DNA of 12,923 nucleotides from an uncultured Flavobacteriales bacterium (GCA_913059105.1 CAJXRL010000052.1:1-12923), one strand, 5' to 3'. Numbered from the stretch's first letter, positions 1 through 8,545 are shown. Notes: generated by a model from the sequence alone, not told the origin. Numbers and translations are program-made.

Positions 1-46
1 AGATTTCTGCCTGTCTCGTGGGCTCGGAGATGTGTATAAGAGACAG
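1..46 (+). other. Illumina Nextera adapter with index (artefact)
   Basis: Positions 13-46 match the 34-base Nextera read-2 transposon adapter exactly, ending in the 19-base mosaic end at 28-46 (AGATGTGTATAAGAGACAG). Positions 1-4 (AGAT) match the last bases of the P7 primer. Positions 5-12 (TTCTGCCT) sit where the i7 index belongs and, from memory, equal index N703. This is library sequence, not genome. It creates a false N-terminus (the well-known contaminant peptide MCIRDR) on the first gene. Confidence 0.98.
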
Positions 47-47
47 A

Positions 48-1286
48 TTTATTGCAGGTGGATGGCCACTACTAGCTTCAATCGAATCTAATGTACCAAT
101 AAAAAGAACTTCCTCTTTACAATTTTCAGATGTGGATTATTCTTCAATAAATTGGGCTAGAATTAGAGAGAAGTTTCCGGTTACTGGAGAACACACATAT
201 TTCAATACCGGTAGCTTAGGTCCTTCCCCTCAAATGGTCATTGACAAAATTTGTAATAAAACAGAATTCTTTGAAAGATTAGGTACTGATGGGCATTCTA
301 AAAAATATATTACACGAAATAAATACGCTCAATTTTTTAATGTTCAACCTGAGGAAATTACATTCACCAGAAACGCTACTGAGGGAATGAATATTGCTGC
401 TAGAAGTTTACCTTTAAAAAAAGGAGATGAAATACTACTTACTAATCATGAACATATTGGAGGCGCAGCTCCTTGGTTAGCGCTGCAAAAAGACATTGGT
501 GTAACTCTACGTTTGGTTGAACTTGATATGTCGGGAGAAAATAACCTTCAATTATTAAAAGACAGTATTGGACCGAAGACCAAAGTCATCTCTTTCTCCC
601 ATGTTACTAGTACAACTGGCATGTTACTACCTGCGAAAGAAATTGCAGAATTATGTAAGGAGAATAACATCTTTTGTTGCATAGATGGTGCACAATCAGC
701 AGGACTTATACCTGTTGACTTAAATGATATAAATCCTGATATTTACGCTTGCAGTGGCCACAAATGGTTATATGGACCTTCAGGAACAGGTATTTTATTC
801 ATTAATAAAACTGTTATTGAAAAATGCTCTCCAAACCATGTAGGGGCATATACTGATAAGAAATATGACTTAGATAGTTTGACCTTAGAATACCTTATGA
901 CCGCTTCAAGACAGGAATATGGTACTAGAAATTCACCTTTGATTTATGGTCTGGAAAGTGCTTTAGACTTTATACATGAAATTGGTTTTGAACATATAGT
1001 ACAAAGAAGAAAAGAACTTGCCAATTATTTTCTATCAGCTATTGACAATTTTAAGGACATAAAAGTGATAAGTCCCCAAAATGTTGATTATTGTACGCCA
1101 ATGATCTCTCTTCAGATTGTCGGCATAGATAGTTCAAAATCAACACCTAATCTATACCTTGATCAGAAAATAAGAGTAAGAGGAATCTATGAGAATAACT
1201 TAAATGCCTTCCGGATTTCCTTTTCTATCTTCAATACCAAAAGTGAAATAGATTATTTAGTTGATAGCCTCTTAGCACTTAAATAA
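48..1286 (+). CDS. Class V aminotransferase, 5'-truncated, probably exported
   Basis: PLP-dependent fold-type I enzyme of the class V aminotransferase / isopenicillin-N-epimerase-like / cysteine-desulfurase superfamily. The first ten codons of the open frame (18-47) are adapter; genomic coding starts at Phe (48-50). Visible marks are YFNTGSLGPSP (substrate/PLP loop), TRNATEGMN, HEH, SHVTSTTG, the pyridine-binding Asp in IDGAQSAG (codon 684-686), and SGHKWLYGPSGTG with the Schiff-base Lys at 762-764, followed by a YGTRN segment. The first genuine residues, FIAGGWPLLAS, look like the end of a Tat- or Sec-type signal peptide as found on exported members in Bacteroidota; the true start and any twin arginines lie off the fragment. 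No cysteine-desulfurase active-site loop is obvious, so epimerase, lyase or aminotransferase activity cannot be separated. The MFS porter gene follows 12 bp downstream, which suggests one transcript. Confidence 0.85.
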   Translation, partial: FIAGGWPLLASIESNVPIKRTSSLQFSDVDYSSINWARIREKFPVTGEHTYFNTGSLGPSPQMVIDKICNKTEFFERLGTDGHSKKYITRNKYAQFFNVQPEEITFTRNATEGMNIAARSLPLKKGDEILLTNHEHIGGAAPWLALQKDIGVTLRLVELDMSGENNLQLLKDSIGPKTKVISFSHVTSTTGMLLPAKEIAELCKENNIFCCIDGAQSAGLIPVDLNDINPDIYACSGHKWLYGPSGTGILFINKTVIEKCSPNHVGAYTDKKYDLDSLTLEYLMTASRQEYGTRNSPLIYGLESALDFIHEIGFEHIVQRRKELANYFLSAIDNFKDIKVISPQNVDYCTPMISLQIVGIDSSKSTPNLYLDQKIRVRGIYENNLNAFRISFSIFNTKSEIDYLVDSLLALK

Positions 1287-1298
1287 GATTACATCAAT

Positions 1299-2606
1299 AT
1301 GAAAAAATCTTTTATTTGGACCTGTTCAGTTGCACTGGCTGGATTTCTTTTTGGTTTTGATACAATTGTAATATCAGGGGTTGATCAACAACTTCAGGAA
1401 TTGTGGAATTCCAATGATTTTGTACATGGATTTGTAGTTATATCATCAGCTCTTTGGGGAACGGTAATAGGCGCTTTATTTGGGGGAATTCCTACCGATA
1501 AATATGGCAGAAAAAACACTTTAATTGGCATTGGATTACTTTTTATTCTCTCCGCATTGGGCTCTGCTTTTGCTGATTCAGTAACAAGCTTTTCAATTTT
1601 TAGATTTATTGGTGGGCTGGGTGTTGGAGCATCTACTATAGCTGCACCGGCTTATATTTCTGAGATTGCGCCGGCCAAAAAAAGAGGAAGATATGTTGCC
1701 TTATATCAACAAAGTATCGTCATTGGAATTTTAATAGGCTTGTTTTCAAACTACATTCTCCAAGATATGGGAGAAGAACCATGGCGATACATGATTGGCG
1801 CTGAATTAATTCCAGCTTTATTATATAGTGTCATAATTTTATTTGTTCCTAAAAGCCCAAGATGGTTGATTATTAAAGGAAGAATAGAAGAGGCTAAAGA
1901 AATAATGCTAATCAATCAAAAGAAAGAAGAAATTGATGCACTCATAGAGGAGATTAGCAAGACAAATTCCATCTGCCGAGAGTCTATATTTATGAAAAAA
2001 TACAGGTTTCCTTTATTACTTGCATTTTTCATCGCTTTTTTTAACCAATTCTCAGGTATAAATGCTTTATTGTATTATGCTCCACGTATTTTTGAAGAGG
2101 CAGGCTTAGGTAGAAGTATTGCTTTATTAAGCAGTGTTGGTATTGGTGTCGTCAATGTGGTTTTCACCCTAATAGGCATTGCTCTTATAGATCGCATCGG
2201 TAGAAAAAAACTAATGTATTTCGGTTCTATTGGATACATCATCTCATTAAGTTGTGTTGCCCTTTCCTTTCAATTTCAATGGGATGGTAACCTTATTCCT
2301 ATCTTCCTCTTTTTATTCATAGCTTCTCATGCTATTGGACAGGGAACTGTTATTTGGGTTTTCATAGCCGAGATTTTTCCAAATCATTTGCGTGCTTCGG
2401 GGCAAGCATTTGGATCGTCTGTTCATTGGATACTGGCCGCACTCATTCCTTCTTTTATTCCTTCCTTATTTTCATCCGTAGGGGCAGGAATTGTTTTTGC
2501 CATTTTCGCCGTAATGATGATTGGCCAATTGATATGGACATTTGTGGAAATGCCTGAAACAAAAGGTGAATCACTAGAAGATTTGAGTAGACGTCTTAGT
2601 AAATAG
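1299..2606 (+). CDS. MFS sugar transporter (sugar porter family)
   Basis: Inner-membrane sugar uptake protein of 435 residues, of the sugar porter branch of the major facilitator superfamily (XylE/GalP/GLUT type), with 12 predicted hydrophobic segments. Family signatures are GFDTIVISG in helix 1 (about 19-27), DKYGRKN in loop 2-3 (67-73), a Gln pair in helix 5 (137-138), PKSPRWL (184-190) before the central loop, NQFSGINALLYYAPRIFEE (249-267) in helix 7, DRIGRKK in loop 8-9 (298-304) and the C-terminal PETKGESLEDL. Gln250 and Asn255 lie where XylE contacts sugar; the first Gln of the usual QQ pair is Asn249. The substrate cannot be read from sequence. It is probably co-transcribed with the aminotransferase and faces the GH28 gene tail to tail with a 9 bp gap. 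Confidence 0.92.
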   Translation: MKKSFIWTCSVALAGFLFGFDTIVISGVDQQLQELWNSNDFVHGFVVISSALWGTVIGALFGGIPTDKYGRKNTLIGIGLLFILSALGSAFADSVTSFSIFRFIGGLGVGASTIAAPAYISEIAPAKKRGRYVALYQQSIVIGILIGLFSNYILQDMGEEPWRYMIGAELIPALLYSVIILFVPKSPRWLIIKGRIEEAKEIMLINQKKEEIDALIEEISKTNSICRESIFMKKYRFPLLLAFFIAFFNQFSGINALLYYAPRIFEEAGLGRSIALLSSVGIGVVNVVFTLIGIALIDRIGRKKLMYFGSIGYIISLSCVALSFQFQWDGNLIPIFLFLFIASHAIGQGTVIWVFIAEIFPNHLRASGQAFGSSVHWILAALIPSFIPSLFSSVGAGIVFAIFAVMMIGQLIWTFVEMPETKGESLEDLSRRLSK

Positions 2607-2627
2607 TTAAGTTTATCAGTTAACTAT
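2603..2627. terminator. Possible bidirectional terminator hairpin
   Basis: ATAGTTAA (2603-2610) and TTAACTAT (2620-2627) form a perfect 8-bp stem around a 9-base loop, exactly between the convergent MFS and GH28 stop codons. The stem is AT-rich and there is no clear U-tract, so function is uncertain. Confidence 0.25.
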
Positions 2628-4103
2628 AGTAACGTTGCTTACACTTTTTTGGATAATGTTTATTGGTTTTTTATCTCCTTCAATTTTAACTTCCTGAAGA
2701 GATGAGTTTCTCACATCATCTAATACAATAGCCGGTCGATAATCCGCTTTCCTTACTTTTAATACAACATCTTTCAAGGTTAACCCTTCAACGTGTCTAA
2801 TGTATAAGCCCCAAGCAGGTAATTCTCCAAACATAGAAAATTCAGGATAATGATCTGCATATTCAGGTACATCATCTAAACGATCTACGGGCATATTTGC
2901 ATAAGCTTGACTACCCCTTCCTGGGTAAATAATCTTAATATTTTCCAAATGAACATTTTGAACTAAATAATCAGGGATTCCAGTTATGGATGAGGGAAAA
3001 ACATTATGAAAAAATGGCAACTCAGGGCCTCTGATTTCATACTTCGAATCAGGCGGATAGAAAGCGATCTGGGCCCTTACATTTTTTATTGTCACATTTC
3101 TCAAAGTCCCGGGAGGTTGATTCGCGCGAGCGTCTCCTAAACGTATAAAAATTGCATTTCCAGTATTTTTGGCTTTCACATTGCTAATCTCAATATTTTC
3201 TAATACCCCGTTACTATATGCTTCCAAAGCAATCGCAGAACGAAATGTATCGTACACCTTTATATTCTCAATTTTTATGTTTTTAAAACCGCCATAGGAA
3301 TGTGTACCAAGTTTAATAGCGCTGGCACTAGATCTTATCGTGCAATTAGCAATGTAAATGCTATCACAAATGTATAAGCCATCTGAGTGACGAGAAGACT
3401 TTAAGCAAATACCATCATCAGAAGAATTTACAAAACTATTAGTAATTCTCACATTTACGCAATCTATTAAATCAATTCCATCGTTATTCCAATAGGTATC
3501 ACTTTCTACTCTAATTCTATCAATTTGCATGTTTCTGCACCTCATGTATGATTGAACATAACTAGCAGAATTCCTAATTGTAATACCAGTGACTTTAATA
3601 TTAATACAATGAACAAACTCTATTACCTGAGGTCGTACATCAACACCTGGCCTCTTTTCATTTAATCTATATTGAGAACTATCTATTTGTCCTGCATAGA
3701 AAAGACTATCAACGTGCAAGGCCAATCGCTTGCCTTGTCCATCAATTATACCTTTTCCTGTAATACTTATGTTCTTTGAATTATTAGCCATTACAAGAGC
3801 ATACCATCTGTCTAGTTTAATGTAATCTGATGCTTTAGTACTCCCTAATAAGGTGGCTCGTCTTTTTAAATGCAATTCAACTCCTGATTTTAGAACAATG
3901 CTTCCGCTTAAAAACTTACCAGAAGGAATAATTACTCTGCCTCCCCCTTCTTTATGAGCCAGATCAATGGCCTTTTGAATAGCAATGGTATTCATCGTTT
4001 GTCCATCACCGACCGCTCCAAAAGACGAAATGTTGTATTCTTTTGCAAATGAAATTGACGAACATAAAACAAGAAAAACAGCCGTTAAAATAAATCTATT
4101 CAT
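2616..4103 (-). CDS. Secreted GH28 family glycosidase (polygalacturonase type)
   Basis: Right-handed beta-helix glycoside hydrolase of 495 residues, probably acting on pectin. I start at the ATG at 4103 (MNRFILTAVFLVLCSSISFA), a clean Sec signal peptide cleaved near SFA-KE, not at an in-frame ATG at 4163 that puts 20 unrelated residues first and overlaps a likely promoter. The mature protein opens with FGAVGDGQTMNTIAIQKAID, the usual N-terminal motif. Catalytic acid regions are NNDGID (206-211; family NTD) and SSDDG with Asp229/Asp230. The usual His of the GHG motif and the RIK motif are not conserved: the matching stretches read SSASAIKLGTHS (258-269) and FRSAIALEA (287-295). This variant looks like a bacterial subgroup related to polygalacturonases and rhamnogalacturonan hydrolases, so exact linkage is open. 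No strong ribosome binding site is visible. Confidence 0.85.
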   Translation of the reverse strand: MNRFILTAVFLVLCSSISFAKEYNISSFGAVGDGQTMNTIAIQKAIDLAHKEGGGRVIIPSGKFLSGSIVLKSGVELHLKRRATLLGSTKASDYIKLDRWYALVMANNSKNISITGKGIIDGQGKRLALHVDSLFYAGQIDSSQYRLNEKRPGVDVRPQVIEFVHCINIKVTGITIRNSASYVQSYMRCRNMQIDRIRVESDTYWNNDGIDLIDCVNVRITNSFVNSSDDGICLKSSRHSDGLYICDSIYIANCTIRSSASAIKLGTHSYGGFKNIKIENIKVYDTFRSAIALEAYSNGVLENIEISNVKAKNTGNAIFIRLGDARANQPPGTLRNVTIKNVRAQIAFYPPDSKYEIRGPELPFFHNVFPSSITGIPDYLVQNVHLENIKIIYPGRGSQAYANMPVDRLDDVPEYADHYPEFSMFGELPAWGLYIRHVEGLTLKDVVLKVRKADYRPAIVLDDVRNSSLQEVKIEGDKKPINIIQKSVSNVTIVN

Positions 4104-4131
4104 AGTTAATTCAAAAAACCTATCAGGATGA

Positions 4132-4163
4132 CTAAAATACGCATTGAAGACTACTAAGCTCAA
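4132..4163 (-). promoter_or_regulatory. Candidate promoter for GH28 gene
   Basis: On the minus strand TATTTTAG (4139 to 4132) matches the Bacteroidota -7 box TAnnTTTG at five of six fixed positions, with TTG at 4163-4161 upstream, 21 bases apart. It sits about 30 bp before the start codon at 4103, which supports that start. Inferred from consensus only. Confidence 0.35.
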
Positions 4164-4226
4164 GAATTATGTTGAGTTAATCTGACTTTTATTTTTGAAA
4201 TTTAGTTCCTTTTCGATTAAAAGAGC

Positions 4227-4234
4227 TTATTTTG
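4227..4234 (+). promoter_or_regulatory. Candidate -7 box for the lipoprotein gene
   Basis: TTATTTTG differs from TAnnTTTG at one fixed base and lies 18 bp before the ATG at 4253. No convincing TTG box is found at the expected distance upstream, so support is weak. Confidence 0.25.
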
Positions 4235-4252
4235 ATAACATTGTAAAGTAAA

Positions 4253-5215
4253 ATGAAATTTGTTCAATATTCTATACTCTTAATAATTTGTGTACTCTGG
4301 GCTTGTACCAAACAAGAAGTTGATTATTCATCAACTGAAGCTTGCCAATTAACTGAGGGAGAATTACCAGTAGGAAAAGCTGCTCTGCTCGCCAGTAGAA
4401 TTAATAATTTACAAGAATTTAAATCGCTAGTTCGTGTAGAATACTTAAATGGATCTGTACTTGTTAATAGTGCTGATCAAGCAATCAATAGGGTACGTAT
4501 TGAGCAATGTGCAAATGGAAAAAAGATTATAAGTATTCTTGAATCAGGTCTGAGTCAAGGAGATATTTCTGCCGCAAAAGAAGGAAATTTTTGGGATAAA
4601 CTCAGTTTGTTATTTCGTTCTCCTTATACCATAAGGCATCGAAAAGAATTGAAATTTATTCAAATATTAGCTAGAAGAAGGTATGATTTATTTGGCGCAA
4701 CGGATGTAGCTTTTTATGATTTGGCTGAACAGTCTGTAAAGAAAATTAAACTCAAACAATTGGCTTATCTAAATCCAAAAGATGGCAATGAAAAAGGATA
4801 TATCAATTCATTTAATCATGTAACAGCTCAGGCATTAATTACTTCTATTTACAACAAAGAGTTTGCTGATTTTATAGCCGATGTTCATGAACGGCATAAT
4901 ATGCCTGAGATTATACATGGTAGATTTTCTGAAACTCAGCTGAAAGATCCAAATAACAATCCGGTAGATAACTATGTTGATATGTTAAACAATGAATGGG
5001 GGCAATTAATTGGGAATAAGCTAAAAATTAAATACAAACTCAACAAAAAAACCAGATGGTCTCCAGAATTGTTGACAGCGTACCTAAACGACATTCAACA
5101 ATTCTATGTTTGGACCTTTGATATAGAAATGGAACCTTTTCGAACAGATGAGGATGTTATTCAACTTTTTTCAAATAAATTAAATGTTGTATTAAGCGGT
5201 GAAGTTGATGACTAA
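4253..5215 (+). CDS. Lipoprotein, weakly DUF6973-like C-terminal half
   Basis: A 320-residue predicted lipoprotein: a hydrophobic leader ends in the lipobox LWAC with Cys18, so the product should be anchored to a membrane. Function is not recognised with certainty. The second half carries FNHVTAQALIT (187-197), FADFIADVHE (204-213) and DNYVDMLNNEWGQLIG (239-254). The order His near an alpha-helix, a HE pair, then D-x-x-NN-x-x-G-x-x-IG is reminiscent of the DUF6973 group of cell-surface or toxin-associated helical domains; this is a memory-based resemblance, not an alignment. The middle (110-150) is basic. Its stop codon overlaps that of the opposite-strand pentapeptide gene (shared bases 5212-5215). 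It has its own short upstream region and is divergent from GH28. Confidence 0.8.
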   Translation: MKFVQYSILLIICVLWACTKQEVDYSSTEACQLTEGELPVGKAALLASRINNLQEFKSLVRVEYLNGSVLVNSADQAINRVRIEQCANGKKIISILESGLSQGDISAAKEGNFWDKLSLLFRSPYTIRHRKELKFIQILARRRYDLFGATDVAFYDLAEQSVKKIKLKQLAYLNPKDGNEKGYINSFNHVTAQALITSIYNKEFADFIADVHERHNMPEIIHGRFSETQLKDPNNNPVDNYVDMLNNEWGQLIGNKLKIKYKLNKKTRWSPELLTAYLNDIQQFYVWTFDIEMEPFRTDEDVIQLFSNKLNVVLSGEVDD

Positions 5216-6477
5216 TTTGGGGATTTAGTTTTATAAACTGGTTTCAATAAGTATTTCTCCTTTGAAAAACGTTGAATGCTATCTTCAACCAATTGATAGG
5301 TTACATTAATCTCATTTGTTCCTAGCATTCTCCATTCCAATAACTTATCTAACCAATCAGCGCCCGGTGCTGCGTTCAATAAATTCACATTCGTTAAATC
5401 CGCATCTGTGAAATCTGCTGACCTAATGCGTGACCATTTCAAATTGGCTCCTTGAAAATTGGCTTTTTCAAATTTCACAGAAAATAAATCAGCACCAAAT
5501 AAATTTGCTTCTTTTAAGTGAGTACCATTCATAATTGCCCATTGCATAAACGCATCTTGAAGGTCTGCGCCATTCATCGTAGCATTCGATAAGTCTGCTC
5601 CTTTCAGATTCGTATTTTTCAAGCTACTCCCTTTTAAAGAAGCCCAATTGAAGTTGGCGTTTTTTATATCCGATTTATCCAATATAGCTCGGTCTAGTTG
5701 AGCTTCTTGAAAATTAGCATTTATTAAAGTGCAACCTATTAAATTCGCATTTTTCAAATTCGCTCTACTTAAATCTGCACCTGCTAAATTGATCCCGCTT
5801 AAATTTACACCTTCTAAATCTGCACCACGCAAATCTGCTTTTTCAAAATTTCCTTTCCTAATAATGTTATCAAATGAGGCTGAATCAATCTCAAAAGCCC
5901 TCAAAATTTCTATTATTTCTCCTCTTTCAGGACTATATTTTTGAGCACTTAAACTATCATCTGAAAGCACTGCATAAGGTTCTAAGTAATTGCTCAGTGA
6001 AATAAATTGATCTATCAACTCATCACTAAGCTTTTCAAAAGTTATCAGATCAGTTTGAGCACGCACGTCCATGATGAGCTTTCTCATCCTATTATTATAG
6101 AATTCACTCTTCCTTTTTGAATCTATCAATACATTTTTAATCTTTTGCTGCCTGTATTTGTTTTCCTGCAGTTCAATTAAAGCATTATCCTGTTTGTTAT
6201 TGAGAGATTGGTAAATGGCTGCAATTGTAATGAGAATAACTACAAACCAAGGTATTAACTTAACCCAGTTTGAAGAGTTAGATCTATCTCTTTTTAGAAA
6301 GAAGTTTTGCTTTAATAGCACCAGGAGCATAAAAGCAAGAAATAGAGATACGAGGCCGCTTACTATTCCGAAGAAAAATTGGTTGTTTATATCGAAATCA
6401 GGCAATTTAAGTGTTCCCAATATCCAACCAAAAATGATTGCCAGCAGTATGCTAATCAATAAATAGATTTTACGCAT
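5212..6477 (-). CDS. Membrane-anchored pentapeptide-repeat protein
   Basis: A 421-residue protein with three hydrophobic helices at about 4-22, 36-55 and 72-90, a charged, probably helical or coiled linker (92-150), a conserved-looking SPERGEI stretch (182-188), then about 32 tandem pentapeptides from roughly 209 to 369 of the A(D/N)Lxx form (for example ADLRGADLEGVNLSGINLAG). Pentapeptide arrays fold as a four-sided right-handed beta helix, so this array would make about eight coils. No enzyme motif is visible; such proteins are usually thought to act in protein-protein contact, and the role here is unknown. A 50-residue non-repeat tail follows. The ATG at 6477 begins directly with a membrane helix and is the natural start. 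It is divergent from the GH106-like gene, separated by 61 bp. Confidence 0.9.
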   Translation of the reverse strand: MRKIYLLISILLAIIFGWILGTLKLPDFDINNQFFFGIVSGLVSLFLAFMLLVLLKQNFFLKRDRSNSSNWVKLIPWFVVILITIAAIYQSLNNKQDNALIELQENKYRQQKIKNVLIDSKRKSEFYNNRMRKLIMDVRAQTDLITFEKLSDELIDQFISLSNYLEPYAVLSDDSLSAQKYSPERGEIIEILRAFEIDSASFDNIIRKGNFEKADLRGADLEGVNLSGINLAGADLSRANLKNANLIGCTLINANFQEAQLDRAILDKSDIKNANFNWASLKGSSLKNTNLKGADLSNATMNGADLQDAFMQWAIMNGTHLKEANLFGADLFSVKFEKANFQGANLKWSRIRSADFTDADLTNVNLLNAAPGADWLDKLLEWRMLGTNEINVTYQLVEDSIQRFSKEKYLLKPVYKTKSPN

Positions 6478-6538
6478 AAAACGAATTTAGACTTTTAAAC
6501 TTTAAAAAGTATGTTGCTTAATTGCATATTTTTATTAC

Positions 6539-8545
6539 ATGAAACAATCACATTTCTTTCTTCTAGGGTTCATTTTCTTTTGTTTTCTTTTGAGTTGTGA
6601 GCAATATCAATCTACCGACAATCAAAAAGGACTCGCAAGCTACTATCCAAGTTCAAAACCTTGCACTCGCTGGTGGTGGTTTGCCACAAAAATCAAGAAA
6701 GTAGACATTAAGCATCAATTAGATTGGGCCAAGAAAAATAACTTCGGCGGTGTAGAAATTGCTTGGGTATATCCCTTGTATCGTTATGATAAAATGTATG
6801 CAAGAGCGTACAACAGGCATTATCCTAAAGATACTACTGCACAAAAATGGCTAAGTCCAGAATGGTCTAAGATAGTGGGCTACACTAAACGATATGCTGA
6901 CTCAATTGGGATGAGTTGTGATTTCACCTTTGGGAGCGCTTGGCCTTCTGCAGGCAGTAATATTGAGCCCAAATATCGAACTAGAATTTATGGGGATTCT
7001 AGTTTTCAACAATTGCTGACTTTCGCTTGGACCTACCCAGAAACACAATATGTCATAAATCATCTCGATAGCAATGCTTTCTATCAATTTGCCGATCCAA
7101 TTGGAAACGCTTTAGCTGAGGCATTAAAAGGTTCTAAGTCAGCTTTTTTTACTGATTCGTGGGAAATAAAATTAAATGCTACCAACAAAATTTGGACAGA
7201 GGGATTTGAAAACAGTTTCGAAGCAAAATTTGGGTATGATCTCATTCCATTTATGGAACAAGGAATTGATTCTTTTCCTGATGTTCGATACGACTATATG
7301 CTATTATTAGATGAATACGTTACCAATGGATTTTACAAACCTTATGTGAAAAAATGCAAAGAATTAGGTGCTTTGTCCAGAGTTCAATGCTTAGCAGCTC
7401 CTACCGATGTTATGACCACTTATTCTTTGGTAGATATTCCAGAATCAGAGGCTATGCTTAACAATCCAAATTATTCAAGGGTAGTTAGTTCTTCTGCGTG
7501 CCTTTCTTCTAAAAAAGTAATTTCTAGCGAAACGTTTACCTGCATGTACGGCTTTCCAGCAACTTACTTGCGTAAAGAACAAACAGCTGATTTAAAAATG
7601 GTTGCCGACGCACTTTTCGCTCAAGGAGTAAATCTGCATTTCTATCACGGCATGCCGTATAATCCTGCAGGTTCAGATAGTATTGATTTCTTCGCCACTA
7701 CTTATTTTGGTCCGGGGGGTAGTCTAGAACCTGAATTACCTGCTTTTAATGCCTACATGGAGAAAGTTTCAGGCTTATTGCAGAAAGGGAAAACGTACAG
7801 CGATGTAGCTCTCTACATTCCTTATGAAGATGGTGTAATGCAAGGAGCTTATCCAAAAGAACGACAAAGAGTTTGGGTTTGGGGAGAATATGAGTTGCGA
7901 TATATTGATCCCCCTAAAGAAACAGAAGGCTATCATCCACTTTGGATTAATCGACATTTTCTTGAACAAGCAAGCTTTGAGGATGGCAAATTAAAAGTTG
8001 GTGATGCACAATTCTCAACTCTTTATATCGATGTTAAATTTATGGACAATCGAGCATTGAAAAGAGTATTGGAGTTGGCTAAGATGGGATTAAGAATTTG
8101 CTTAAAACAAAGCCCTAAGGAACCTGGAAAAGCCAAGTCGAAAAACTATATCTTGATGTTAGATGAGCTTGCATCCTTAACCAATGTGTCTGAAAATTTT
8201 CAAGAAGTGATTGAGCACCCACCTCTAATTGATGGAGATAGTTTACCCGAGTATTGGGCCAGAATAGACAATAATGGAGAGCTTTATTTATTTCTTGCAC
8301 AATTCCCAGCAAAAGACCTCAAATATCCATTGTATTCAGGTCAATCTTTTGCCAATCAGTCCGTAATTAGAGAATTTACTTTTACCATAAATGGCAATAG
8401 TATTAATCAAACTGTGGAATTTAAACCTTATCAATCGGTGATGCTCAAAATAACTCCAAATGGTGAAGTGGATTTAGTGGATATAGAATTTGTTCCAAAG
8501 GACCCAATTGTTCGCCCCAAAGAGAAACAGAGAATGTATTTTTAA
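6539..8545 (+). CDS. GH106-like glycosidase lipoprotein (alpha-L-rhamnosidase type)
   Basis: A 668-residue predicted lipoprotein with lipobox LLSC (Cys20), so it is likely surface or periplasm anchored. The body resembles GH106 alpha-L-rhamnosidases: a Trp-rich opening (RWWWFATK, 44-51), NNFGGVEIAW (67-76), LSPEWSKIVGYTKRYADSIG (105-124), FTFGSAWPSAGS (129-140), an acidic FTDSWE with Glu209, SSETFT with Glu331, and ADALFAQGVNLHFYHGMPYN. Family knowledge places catalytic glutamates in such segments; which is acid or base here is not proved. A segment beginning YSDVALYIPYEDG (about 420) and a short C-terminal beta region ending near PYQSVMLKI follow. Typical GH106 enzymes are around 1000 residues or more, so this one is compact and seems to lack the late beta-sandwich domains. 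With GH28 nearby, a pectin side-chain substrate is plausible but inferred. It could belong to a GH106-related family not yet assigned. Confidence 0.8.
   Translation: MKQSHFFLLGFIFFCFLLSCEQYQSTDNQKGLASYYPSSKPCTRWWWFATKIKKVDIKHQLDWAKKNNFGGVEIAWVYPLYRYDKMYARAYNRHYPKDTTAQKWLSPEWSKIVGYTKRYADSIGMSCDFTFGSAWPSAGSNIEPKYRTRIYGDSSFQQLLTFAWTYPETQYVINHLDSNAFYQFADPIGNALAEALKGSKSAFFTDSWEIKLNATNKIWTEGFENSFEAKFGYDLIPFMEQGIDSFPDVRYDYMLLLDEYVTNGFYKPYVKKCKELGALSRVQCLAAPTDVMTTYSLVDIPESEAMLNNPNYSRVVSSSACLSSKKVISSETFTCMYGFPATYLRKEQTADLKMVADALFAQGVNLHFYHGMPYNPAGSDSIDFFATTYFGPGGSLEPELPAFNAYMEKVSGLLQKGKTYSDVALYIPYEDGVMQGAYPKERQRVWVWGEYELRYIDPPKETEGYHPLWINRHFLEQASFEDGKLKVGDAQFSTLYIDVKFMDNRALKRVLELAKMGLRICLKQSPKEPGKAKSKNYILMLDELASLTNVSENFQEVIEHPPLIDGDSLPEYWARIDNNGELYLFLAQFPAKDLKYPLYSGQSFANQSVIREFTFTINGNSINQTVEFKPYQSVMLKITPNGEVDLVDIEFVPKDPIVRPKEKQRMYF

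Noticed and set aside
18..47. GTG start codon for the aminotransferase
   Set aside because: These codons are entirely adapter sequence and not genomic.
4104..4163. Upstream ATG extending the GH28 protein by 20 residues
   Set aside because: It would bury the signal peptide and overlaps a likely promoter; the ATG at 4103 gives a clean secretion signal.
5729..5944. Plus-strand open frame opposite the pentapeptide gene
   Set aside because: A reverse-strand shadow of the repetitive pentapeptide coding sequence, with low-complexity Lys/Phe/Ser/Pro composition.
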